Below, piece after piece: positions 22,600 through 33,519 of a DNA stretch of 64,000 bases. The DNA lies in assembly GCA_031769625.1 (NCBI GenBank), contig JAUIMM010000573.1:943001-1007000 (forward strand), written 5' to 3'. The notes below the pieces were generated by a model. The model saw nothing but the letters and a program-made list of their open reading frames with translations. It did no database searches and was not told where the DNA came from. A program made the translations under genes and the position numbers. The DNA comes from Taudactylus pleione. Taxonomy: Eukaryota; Chordata; Amphibia; Anura; Myobatrachidae. Within the stretch, counting starts at the first letter, position 1, and each line of letters begins with the position of its first letter.

Positions 22600-24280
22600 A
22601 ATAACTGCTGCCGGTGCCCTCACAAAATTGTAGAAATACAGAAGACCAAGGTGCAGCACTCACGGCATCGATTCAATAATAGGCGACAAGTGGCGTTAAT
22701 GTATCAACGTTTCAGTTCCTTGTTGAACTTTTATCAAGATAGAAAAATATACAAACAACATACTTACCTTTATACATGTAATACACCATGTGTAAAGCCG
22801 GGAGCCGGAACCGGGATGGCTTGCCCGTCAGTTCACACCGGAAGTTGATGTCATGACGTATAGCGTCCAGGTCCGGCAACCCTCAACTGTGTCACCATCA
22901 CCATGACTACCGCAAAAACAATAACAATTACATTTAAAACAGCACGGACACAGAGAAACAACTGTCAGTTAAATACATAGCATTGAAGGACACAAAATAT
23001 ATCCAATAACTTTATACAAATACATGTCTAGCAAGGATTCAATAATCAAACGACATAGTTAATAGAGGTACTTATAGAAAGCTGTTAAATGAAATATTCT
23101 CGTTAAGCCCTCTCGGAGAAATTACATCTAGTTGCGCTATCCATCGTGTCTCACATTGGAGTAATTTAGTAGCACGATCGCCACCTCTTAATAAAGGAGG
23201 GATATGGTCGATCATTCTGTATTTAATACTAGAAAGAGAGTGATTAAACTCAACGAAGTGACGCGCCACAGGTTGTTCGCTGGTACCACTAATCAGTGCA
23301 TTACGGATGGCAGAGCGATGCGCTGCCATTCGTTCTTTGAACTTCCTCTCGGTTTTACCGATGTAGGAAAGTCCGCAGGGACATATAATTTGGTATATCA
23401 CAAAACATGTATTGCAATTCAATTGATGTCTAATAAAAAATGTTTTTCCACTATGAGGGTGTGTAAAAGCGTCTCATAAACTGACAGGTCACACATGAAC
23501 ATTTAATACATCCAAGCTTCTTTTTAAAAAATGATTGTGGTTTAGTACCCAATTTTGATACATCAGTTTTAACTAACAAGTCTCGTAGGTTACGTCCCCT
23601 TGAATAACTAGGCATAAGAGATGTGCCTTTTAGATTAAGAGTATGATCTGATTCAATTAAAGACTAATTGGATTTAGCAACTTGACTAATTCTAGAGGAA
23701 GCCATGTTAAACCTACTCACCCAAGGAAATTTATTACCCAGCGAGTGACACTTATTTTTCTTAGTGAGTAACTGTTTACGATCTAACTCAAGAACTTTTG
23801 CTTTAGTTTGTTGTAAAGTTTTAAATGAATAGCCACGGGCACAGAAATATTGGTTGCTGTGGTTACTGACCACTATTGAAGGAATAGCCGCGTTGCTATG
23901 GCTACGAGTGACTAGATTCGGTCCTGGATAGTCACTTCCGGTTTCTCCGACATGTGTTTGATACTGTGGATTGGCGGTTTACCGCCACAGGCGTTTGAAC
24001 AGGTGAGGACATTTGCGCTGATTGCTCTGTGTATATATGACTGAAGGTTTGTGATGGTGTGATATGCCCATGATGAAGGTGTTACTTTGACACTGAACGG
24101 CTGTCGTCGGTCGGGATACACCGGAGGGTCTGCTTGTGATGAGTACTGCTTCATGATGCTCTATCGCTACTATTTGATGCACAAGCCCCTCTCTTACCTT
24201 GACATTGCTTGAATATGCACTTTTTTCTATGAACAATACAAATTATGTTTTCTACTGAATACTTTGGATGTGCGGACTCG
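22600..24280 (-). mobile_element. Penelope-like element relic
   Basis: A GIY-YIG endonuclease segment (23072-23422), a preceding Cys-rich linker and the end of a reverse transcriptase lie in order on the minus strand. After the stop, the 3' flank (about 22680-22740, minus) contains 'aaggaactgaaacgttgat'. This is the 'GAAACGTT' type of tail commonly found downstream of these elements. Outer borders are not certain. The part at 23900-24200 looks like related terminal sequence. Confidence 0.65.
23072..23890 (-). pseudogene. Penelope-like reverse transcriptase end plus GIY-YIG endonuclease
   Basis: On the minus strand the RT-thumb-like 'CARGYSFKTLQQTKAKVLEL' is followed by 'RGRNLRDLLVKTD', the Cys motif 'GCIKCSCVTCQFM' and then the endonuclease. 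The endonuclease reads 'VIYQIICPCGLSYIGKTERK', 'RMAAHRSAI' and 'PVARHF', with Tyr, Arg, His and the 'CGLSYIGKT' core present. The frame shifts near 23440-23455 and again upstream, so no intact protein is made. Only the C-terminal half remains. Confidence 0.75.
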
Positions 24281-24286
24281 TTCTTC

Positions 24287-24320
<34 letters not shown>

Positions 24321-24322
<2 letters not shown>

Positions 24323-25144
24323 CTGCACAGTATGACAAATGTAAACGCACACAATAGCATAAGAATAGCATAAAATAGATATCAATAGTTGCTGGCAAGC
24401 ATATGTGTTTCCACGTTCTTCCGTAACACTGGGTGACTGAGGTAGAAGTTGATACAATTATATCCATCAAATCCAGACAGTTTCAAAGAAAAGTAACTTA
24501 GTCACAAATGTATCCAATGTTGAAATTAAAGCGATAAAATTGACAGTGATGTAATGGTTTTCAAAGAGCCATTCAGAGTAATAGCTCTCTGTTAATATTT
24601 TCTGTCTGTAGCAGGCCTGTAGATAAAATGCTCGGCTCAGGGGCAGGGGCATCAGTAAACGGAGCCCTCAGCAAACACGTTATTGTGAACTGGGGATTTT
24701 GTCCAGTGGTCGGTTGGAGTCTGTGAGCATCAGTAGAGAATTACTAATCCTAATAATTTAACACTCCTTGATGTTTTTCCAGTAACTGGACTAAAGGATT
24801 TAGCAACCTTTTAAGTACAAGCCCAGCATTTTATCTACTGGCTGGCTAGAGACAGAAAATATCAACAGAGAGCTATTACTCTGAATGGCTCTTTGAAAAC
24901 CATTACATCACTGCCAATTTTATAGCTTTCAACATTGGATACATTTGTGACTAAGTTACTTTTCTTTGAAACTGTCTGGATTTAGTGGATATAATTGTAT
25001 CAACTTCTACCTCAGTCACCCAGTGTTATGGAAGAACGTGGAAACACATTTTAATTCGTATATGCTTGCAAGCAATTAGTGTTATCTATTTTATGCTATT
25101 CTTATGCTATTGTGTAGCATTTACATTTGTCATACTGTGCAGCT
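24321..25144. repeat. Large inverted repeat, arms about 315 bp
   Basis: The left arm (24321-24633) and right arm (24823-25144) are inverted copies with scattered differences, separated by about 190 bp. Shared landmarks are 'agctgcacagtatgacaaat' and its complement, and 'gaaccgt..'-free blocks such as 'aaccattacatcac' and 'ctcagtcacccagtgttatg'. Both outer ends run into AT repeats. It may be two head-to-head copies of one element end, or a foldback element. It lies directly beside the Penelope-like relic. Confidence 0.8.
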
Positions 25145-25399
25145 ATTTCTATATATATATTTTTATGGTCATTTCAATTGTAAAGAATTGTTATCTAAAA
25201 AAAAATTAAGATTTTATATTTGAATAAATGGGACATTTTTCCTTGCAATAATTATTGTGTTTAACTAGCGCCACCTGTTTAGTTTTTATTCTGGGTATCT
25301 TTTTGTGAAAGGAGTGGAAAAACCTTTCTTATTGGTGTGCAGCTGTTGTTACTGCAATTTATAGCTACTGTACATATACCTCTGTTGGCGCCAGGTTCT

Positions 25400-26660
25400 A
25401 ACTCTGTTCTGTTACTGAAAAGCTTAATTACTTAAATATCTGGGGATCTCTTTTACAGCAATAGAGGAAACTCTCTTCGATTATAACTATAATCCATTAT
25501 TACAACAAAAGATTAGATGAACTATGAGGTTTCTTGGATGTGATAAATTTCGGCTGTTTAAATGTTCTTTCTTCCAAAAATATTGTATTTGTTTCGATCC
25601 ATTCTGAAACATCTCCCTCCCTTCTAGTTCCGTACGTTTCACATTACTCATTGGCAAAAAAATACCTTATAATGCCGAGATAATATAGCGGAATGGCATT
25701 TCCTAATTTAGAATTGCACCAAATATATTTTTTTATTAATCAACTTAGCGAGATCGGTGAAAAGTTCTCTCCGGTGACATCATTTCGCCAGGCGAGAACT
25801 TTTCCCCGTATTCAATTGCAAAGAATTTCTGATGGTCTGAAAAATTTGCGCCATGTAACCAGCGGACAAGATTCGCCACTGAAAGGAGGTGAAAATAAGT
25901 GCACTTTTGGAGCTTTGGGGTGCAAAGTTGCGGGAACATCCCTCCAGTCTTGGGACAGCCCCCCTAAGGTAAACTGTGTCAAAAAAAGTTAAAAAATACT
26001 TTAGATCACCCCAAAAAAGTACCCCAAATTTGCTGGGCTACTTATTTTAGCCAAAAGAAACCGCTAAATGCTATTATTTACCACTTGTGCAAAGACGCTA
26101 AATAGCAGCTATTGAGACCATTCAAGTACCCCAAATACCTTCAGCAGGGCTAATCGGGGGTATCCGTAGTGATCCCCCATGTCAGTGCATCTTTTGGGAG
26201 GTGTCAGGCTGATTTCCCTAAAACTGATAGTACTTTCGCCAATCTCAGTTTTGCTTGGACACATTCTCACCTCCTTTGCAATTGAATAGGGTGAATCGCG
26301 GTGATGAGCACAATACTTTCCATAGCCCAAACTGGCAATGACGGTGACAACTCCAGCATGCAAAAAGTCCGGGACTTATCGCCGGCAAATGAATATGGAC
26401 CTTAATCCCAAACCCTGGTTAGAGGGAGAAATGCTAGGCATGTTTCCCTTAGAGGATTTACTTTGGTTTCCAGCAAGTACCAGAATTTGACCGCCTTCCA
26501 CATCTAGGTCAATAATTGTGACTCTTAGAGCATGGGATAAGCTACTTATCCTTTATGAGCAGATCCTTCTCCCTTCAGCAAAGATAGCCTTAGAAAGATT
26601 GGCAAATCTTATCCCTTACTTGAGTGAATCTGTTTTTATGGGTAGATAGGGGTATTCGTA
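25400..26660 (+). pseudogene. L1-like ORF2 relic split by an inserted repeat
   Basis: Positions 25405-25740 read, with stops, as the region after the reverse transcriptase catalytic core: 'LNYLNIWGSLL', 'FRLFKCSFFQKYCICFDPF' and a 'GG.LP.....Y' counterpart. Positions 26400-26640 resume with 'NPWLEGEMLGMFPLEDLLWF' and 'TLRAWDKLL'. The intervening 25741-26398 is a separate repeat. The assignment is by motif order only. The copy is clearly non-functional. Confidence 0.45.
25741..26398. repeat. Dispersed repeat, copy 1
   Basis: Positions 26010-26385 match 56690-57060 in the same orientation: 'gtaccccaaatttgc', 'caccacttgtg.aaagac', 'agggctaatcggg', 'gtgtcaggctgatttcccc', 'caattgaataggg.gaat'. 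The insert splits an L1-like relic. No terminal inverted repeats could be fixed, so its class is unknown. Confidence 0.6.
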
Positions 26661-26725
26661 CTGTATGAAAATTTTATATGAATAATACGCTTATGTCCTT
26701 TGTTCAGCTACAATCTTGCTTTTAT

Positions 26726-27425
26726 TCGCCACCAAACTCCCGGGGCTTAGAATAGAATAGAAACCGCCACCAAACCGCCGGGGTTTAGAATAGAATAGAA
26801 ACCGCCACCAAACTCCCGGGGCTTAGAATATAATAGAAACCGCCACCAAACTCCCGGGGTTTAGAATAGAATAGAAACCGCCGTCAAACACCCGGGGTTT
26901 AGAATAGAATAGAAACTGCCACCAAACCGCCGGGGTTTAGAATAGAATAGAAACCGCCACCAAACCGCCGGGGCTTAGAATAGAATAGAAACCGCCACCA
27001 AACTCCCGGGGCTTAGAATAGAATAGAAACCGCCACCAAACCGCCGGGGTTTAGAATAGAATAGAAACCACCACCAAACCCCCAGGGTTTAGAATAGAAT
27101 AGAAACCGCCACCAAACCGCCGGGGTTTACAATAGAATAGAAACTGCCACCAAACCGCCGGGGTTTACAATAGAATAGAAACCGCCACCAAACTCCCGGG
27201 GCTTAGAATAGAATAGAAACCGTCACCAAACCGCCGGGGTTTAGAATAGAATAGAAACCACCACCAAACCCCCAGGGTTTAGAATAGAATAGAAACCGCC
27301 ACCAAACCGCCGGGGTTTACAATAGAATAGAAACTGCCACCAAACCACCGGGGTTTAGAATAGAATAGAAACCGCCACCAAACCGCCGGGGTTTAGAATA
27401 GAATAGAAACCACCGTCAAACCGCC
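26726..27425. repeat. 38-bp minisatellite, about 18 units
   Basis: The unit 'aaaccgccaccaaaccgccg' plus 'gggtttagaatagaatag' repeats head to tail. Variants (ccgccgg, ctcccgg, ccccagg; ttt or ctt) are distributed in a pattern suggesting blocks of several units were copied together; the 27050-27180 and 27230-27370 blocks are near duplicates. Confidence 0.95.
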
Positions 27426-27796
27426 GCTTAGTAAATTTTGCCCAAAGTCTCTTCTACTTGATGAGGGGTTACCTCATTTTGGTATTCCTTTTTGTTATCA
27501 GCGAAGTCATCAGATAAGCTGCCGGTCCACAGTAATTGGGAAAAGGATCTTGAAATATGTTTAGAACTTGTTGATTGGTCGCAATTGTTCCTTTCAATAT
27601 ATAAGATCTCTAAATGCAAATGAAATGAAAATGTAACTGTTTTATTATATAAATTTTACTCCAGATAGACTAGATAAAATTTGGCTTAGCCAAATCTAGT
27701 ATACCTTGGCCAGAATGTGCCGTAGTTGGGGATATGTTGCACATTCTTTGGTGGTGTCCAAGTACATGTCCTCTTTGTTGGGAGGTAGAGGACTTA

Positions 27797-27972
27797 GGGG
27801 TCTATTTACTAAGCAGTTTTAGGAGACAAAGTGAAAGGAGATAAGGTACCAGCCAATCAGCTCCTAACTGTCATGTCACGGGCTGTGTTTGAAAATGACA
27901 GTTGGGAGCTGATTGGCTGGTACCTTATCTCCTTTCACTTTGTCTCCTAACACTGCTTAGTAAATAGACCCC
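27797..27972. mobile_element. Short palindromic MITE, GGGGTCTATTTACTAAG ends, TTA duplication
   Basis: TTA at 27794-27796 and 27973-27975 flanks perfect ends GGGGTCTATTTACTAAGCAG and their inverse. The inner arms also pair ('ggtaccagccaatcagctcc' with 'ggagctgattggctggtacc'), so almost the whole 176 bp folds back. Sisters are at 60283-60455 and 61064-61260. Confidence 0.9.
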
Positions 27973-27997
27973 TTATCCACATAACTGGCTCTTTTAC

Positions 27998-28029
<32 letters not shown>

Positions 28030-28977
28030 GTGCGCTATAGATTAACCCCTAAACTTTCCTGTCTCAAACAGCAGCTCACAAAGTGGGTTCTGCTGCCCAC
28101 TGAAACATGCAAGAAACAGACGTATGGGAGCGCTTAGTCTGAGACAGTAGATGAGCAAATGGGTTTATTTAGTAACAATTAAAATATAGGTATCTATATT
28201 GCATCGTATTGCACACAAAATACAAAATATAATTAGCAATTATCTAATCTGATTAACACAATATGAGAAGTGTAAAATATGATAAATATGATTTATAAAT
28301 GGATAGACCCCAGTGTAGTCCATGCAGATTTAGTGACATCCAATTATGGTAACACTGTTTCACTGTGCAATATCATTGATTGCAAGATGTACACACTGTA
28401 GCTATTAACCAGTCAGAGTGTATCCAAACAGTCCACAGACTGGATGTTAGTGAAATTGTATAATATCTCTTACCACATACTGCCCTATAACGGTAGAGGG
28501 AAAAACCGTGCTACAACCGTGCTACAATTTGCACTTTACACTAAGTGCAAATTGACTGATGGGTGGAGACATCAGTATGTCAGGATTATCCATAATTGTG
28601 CTTCCAATGAAAGAAGAAGCAATAACTTGTCCACTACATAAACAGCCTTTAAAATAGGGTGCGGTGTTCCTGATTATACAGTAGACTGTAGACTGGCAGT
28701 TGTTATCTCTCACAATACAAACTGGAATCCCGTAGAGAGACTGCCGATGACACAATACTGGCTGTCGTCTCATGGTGTACCTGCTCATAACAGCAAGTGG
28801 CAGGCTATTGGTGAGAACATACAGACCATATTCAACAGCGATAAGTAGTAAGGTGCTGGCGGCTGAGATGAACATTGACGCCGGATGGTAATGCCACTTG
28901 GCAGGCTTTAGTGAGGGTATACATTCCGTATGAGGCAGCGGTAAGTGATAGAATGCTTGCGGCTGGGAGACCCAAAC

Positions 28978-29157
28978 ACAGATGTCAGATAGGTACAACA
29001 GCAAGAACCTTGACGCATTTCTCTGGGTCAGACAACTCCGTTTCCACAGAGGAAACCGGTATCTGAGGAAACTGGTTTCTGAGGAAACCGGGAGTTGTCT
29101 GACCCAGAGAAATGCATCAAGGTTTTTGCTGATGTACTGTATCTATCCAGCATCTGT
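28978..29157. repeat. Palindrome, arms about 60-65 bp
   Basis: 'tttctctgggtcagacaact' at 29008-29038 pairs with its complement at 29091-29116. Outer parts of the arms pair with a few differences ('aaccttgacgc' with 'gcatcaagg'). The loop contains three short 'ggaaacc' or 'ggtttc' repeats. A separate ~110-bp near-duplication lies just upstream at 28740-28960. Confidence 0.8.
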
Positions 29158-29169
29158 CAGGCATCACGG

Positions 29170-29410
29170 CAAAGATGTGCGTGGACTCCTGGTTTTGGGT
29201 CTGGATTAATCTTCTTGTTTTGGTTTTGCAAAACCACCCTCAAGTGTTTTAGTTTTGGATAAAAATCGATCGCTTTTTAAATCCAAGTTCTGAATCAGCA
29301 ACAGATCCAAACCGGACTCTGTTTAATCCGGGTCACAAAAAGGAAATCCGTACCTTGACCCGGTTCTACTCAAATCCCTGATTTCAGAAATCCGGACCAA
29401 CTCATCTCTA
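29170..29410. mobile_element. Short hAT MITE of the TAGAGATG family, degraded left end
   Basis: It runs from 'aaagatgtgcgtgg' to 'ccggaccaactcatctcta'. The left part has the family's 'tggttttgcaaaaccaccct' and the right part has 'aaatccggac'. No matching 8-bp flank was found, so this is probably an old copy. Confidence 0.5.
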
Positions 29411-29739
29411 TTAGTAATAAATAAAATTCAGCTTAGACATTTAATGGAATTGCTCATTTTACCTCAACTAACTCCCCGCTGATTAAATGGCGTAGCTGGC
29501 AGGTGTATTCTATAAAGGGTCCAGGTACTATATAATGTTTATGATATGATGTACTCTATTCATTTTATTTCATATGCATACTTATTATATGTTATCTCTC
29601 TTGAGCATATTTATTAATGTAATGAGTATTATGTTACTGATTCTTCCCTTCCTTTTTTCCCTTCCCTATTTCTTTTTTTGTATCCCTAATTTGTTTGAAA
29701 AGTTAGTAAAAACAATTATGAAGAAATAATATTTTTCTT

Positions 29740-31870
29740 TACAGTAGGTTAACAATTCTCCCCAGGCCTGTGGGCACATATGAGAACCACAAGTGCCAGC
29801 AGGCCCAGACAGTAAGTGGCCACTGGCACCTGTACCCTGACTATAAAGAAAACATTTTAAAAAAGACAGTACACAAACCACCAAAGGACTTAACCCTTTC
29901 ATACATACTCACACTACAAACTTACTATCTCCCTGGGTTTGGTTTCAACAGGAAGAAGTCCAAGATCATCTTAAAACAAAAAAGTGTTCCGTGATCCCCA
30001 TGGACAGCCATACTGTATTTAAGTGTAGTGCACCAATTGATAGAACACACATGGGTTCCTGCACTACAGCCATGATTGTCTAAGACTCAGAACACTCTTA
30101 GTCAATCAACGGGCACTGTCATGGAAACAGCCTGCTGATTGGCAAAGAGTGGACTGACTCTTAGCCAATCTTGTCTATAGTACTTGAACCAACATGGGTT
30201 CTGTCATTTTATGCACTATACGGTATATAGTTGGCTATAGTAAAATAGGGGGAACCCCATTCAGTTTTTCTCTCCAATACAGTTATTTTTTTTAAAAACT
30301 TTAAGGGGTAAATTTACTAAGAATCGAGTCTGGGAGAGTTTGCTTTTTTTTTCAACTCGATTAGCTACGCCAACACTCAGTGATTTGAGGCTCCTGAGAC
30401 TCTCAAATTTACCAAGAAGTGAGTTTAGCTGAGAGTGAGATGTCTGACGGTGAAGCAGAACGAGATTTCTCTCCTGAGTTGCAGGTTTTGCAGGAGATGA
30501 CTCACCCAAGATCTTCTCTCTGCAAAACTCTCCCATGCAAGCAGCCTGCACATATCAGTGAGATATGTGTAAGCTGCTTGTGTTCTAGCCTGTAAAAAAA
30601 AACGGGTTAAAAGTAAAAAAAAAAAAAATGACATAGCCCCCCCCCTAACGTTTAACCAGCCACGGACTTGCCAGCCAGTCCTTGTTTCTAAAATTACAGG
30701 GAACAAAATGTGTAGGGTTCCACTGTAATTTAGGACCCAGCAGCAGGTTCTAGGGCCAGTCCAGTTTTTAAATATAGGGGAAAAAAGTTGCGTAGGGTAC
30801 CCCCTATATTTAAAACCAGCACCAGACCCAAACCGTCCGGGCCCTTTGGCACTTGTGGAACTACAAGTGCCAGCAGATGGGCGGCACCTGTACCCTCACT
30901 GTAAAATAAATAGTTAAATAAAGACAAAACACACACACCATGACAAGTAAAAGTTTATTGCATACCCCTACCCACTCACACATACTTACCTGCTGCCAGA
31001 TGTTTCTGTCCTCTACTCCCATGTAGAATCCTTAGTGACTGGCCCTGCAAAAATAGTCTATACTCACCTTCATCCTGGCGCTGGTCTTCGTAGCAAAACC
31101 AGGACTGACTGGCAAGTCCGGGACTGGTTAAGTTTTAGGGGGGGGGGGACCCTATGTAATTTTTTTCTGATATTTTTTTTTGTATATATTAACAGGCAGA
31201 AACATACATGGATCACAGTGATCTGTGTATGTTTCTGCCAAACTCGCAGATCACAGGCAGGTGTATTTATTTCAAGAGTTTTTACAGGAGAGTTTACCCA
31301 TCTCTGAGAGTTTAGAAACTCTCCCCTTGGTAAATTCCTGAATCCTATCTTCACTAGTGAAAAGGTTCTCGAGCTTTGCCAATAGTGAATTGAAGAGAAT
31401 TTGCTAACTCTCCAGTATTTTCCCATATCAAAGGAGATCTCTCTCCCGAGTTTGACATTAGTAAATTTTAGAGTGGAAAAAAATGCCCAAACTAGTTTGC
31501 AAACTCTCCCAAACTCTCCCTTTAGTAAATTTACACCCAAGTATTTAATTGCTTTTAAGTCTAAAAGTCTACACAGATTACTGTATCTGCTTAAACCCTG
31601 TGCCCTTCTTCCAAACTCGCCTTCCTCAGGCAGATTTATTGTCTGGTCAATTTTTGGATGATTTTTGGTTGATTTAAAAACTGACCGTTAGTAAATCTAT
31701 GATTTTTATTGTTGTCTTTTATAAAGTATCAATGTTTGGTCTGTTGTTTTAAACTGTTCTAAAGTCAAATTTTGGTCGATTTGGCAACTACTTTAGTAAA
31801 TCTCCAATTTGCAAACTGGACGCCAAATAAAAAAAAAATTAAAAATGACCTTTAGTAAATTTACCCCCCA
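29740..31870. repeat. Composite of dispersed repeats with GGGGTAAATTTACTAA ends
   Basis: 'ggggtaaatttactaa' starts near 30305, and inverse ends occur at about 31520-31535 and 31850-31868. Inside, 29745-29960 and 30820-31010 share 'cacttgtgg.actacaagtgccagcag' and 'ggcacctgtaccct'. The same sequence type, with short internal inverted repeats ('aaaatacagggg' and complement), recurs at 51770-52560. No coding frame is recognised. Confidence 0.45.
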
Positions 31871-33169
31871 GTGTCCTAACCCTGGTCATTCTAGCTAATA
31901 ATATCAAATCATGGTTTTAGATAGGTGAGAAAATCCACCACATTTCTAAATAGCAATTAACCTATACAGGGCAACATTAAATAAATTAATGCGCTATATA
32001 TAAATGTCTATCCGCATGGGCTGCCACACCCCTGATGAAGTTCATTGACAAAAAATGAAGCTGAGCTTCCCATGCCATTATATTGCACCTCTACATCTTT
32101 TTTGTTTGTTTAGAAATGCTTCCATGACTGTGAATGATGTCAAGGTCAGGATCGAGGATACCACAGAAACCTGAGGGGAACTTGTGTATCATTTCCCATC
32201 AACTTAGTTTTTTAGAGAAACTATACAGATTTTACATACTGTACGGGTTTTTAACAAGGTTTGAATAAAGTTTTATGTAAAAAAAAAAAGTTTGAAACGT
32301 GTATGACTGTCTAGTCTTCTATTTTTCTCTTAAGACCTGAGTAGTCAAGTTATACGTATACCATGTGCAGTAGTCCTAACCTATCAAACCTTCTAAAGAG
32401 GGCAAACGGAGGTGTTGTACATAGCAACAATCAGATTCTAACTATCATTTTATAGAATGTGCTAGATAAATAATAGCTAGAAACCTATTGCTATGGGCAA
32501 CACCTCCAGTTGATTAATCCATCCCTGTGAGAAAAGTTTTAATAATTTATTTTAAAGTACAGTATGCAGAGTATATTCTGCTTTATCTTTCCTTTTGTTG
32601 TAGACATAACAAATTATTAGGGCTCTCCTATATACTGTACTAGCTGGAGTACCTGGCAGTGCCAGGGATTTTAAGAATGTTTGTTTACACATCATCCTCC
32701 AACTAACCTCTCCTTAGGCAGGCCTCACGAAAAGTGTGACAAACTTCCCTATAAACAGTCCTAAGGTCTTCGAAAGAAGTAGGACCTGTAATGGTGTAAA
32801 GCAAACTTCAGAGATAGAAGCATTCAAAATTTGTATGATGTACAGTGTAAACACAGCCAAGAGCTTCTGTTGCTCTGATACCAGGATGACCATCTACACG
32901 ATTCCCTGTTTTCTGTGCATAAAAACTTTGGGAGAAGCATTTCATGTGTAATATTTTGGCAGCTCACAGTATAGCAGAGTCCTTGCAAAGGCATCATTTT
33001 GACACAGTTGGAAGAAAGAAGTAAAAGTTCTTGTGTAATTTGGTATAGTTAGAGAGCTGAGAATGCTGGCAAAGCCTGCTAAAGCTCTCTTCGATAATAA
33101 ACATAATAGTAAAAAACATTAAGATCATGACAAAACATGACAACACAAAATGTTTTACTCTGAGGCCCT
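31871..33169. other. No recognised gene; short repeat fragments
   Basis: A 'cccctgatgaagttcattga' segment at 32030-32060 and an A-run at 32280 resemble retroelement tails. Positions 32400-32520 hold a degraded relative of the 'catagcaaccaatcagattc' MITEs. Nothing else is recognised. Confidence 0.35.
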
Positions 33170-33519
33170 ATCCATATGCCGTGAGGCCCCACAATTAGCG
33201 TCCAGCAAAAATTGTGATTTTAAATTAATTAAAAATTAACAGTAATTAATTTCGATTTAAAATTTTTTTAGTTGCCTCCGCCATGTTTTAATACGCTGGT
33301 ATGTAAAATGTCACGATCTTCCGCTTGTAAACTGTGGATTTGTATAGAAAGACAGAAGTACAGAACGACAAATTTTCGCTTTGATATAGTGGAGAAGATA
33401 GAAAAGAAAATATAGTAGATAAGTTAATTCCATACCTGACCTTTAGAGGGCGAATGCTATGCAAAAATTGTGTTTTTTAATTAATTAAAAAGTAACAGTA
33501 ATTAATTTTGAAGCAAGTA

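Noticed and set aside
26726..27425. CRISPR-like array
   Set aside because: Units are contiguous with no unique spacers, and the setting is a eukaryotic genome; it is a minisatellite.
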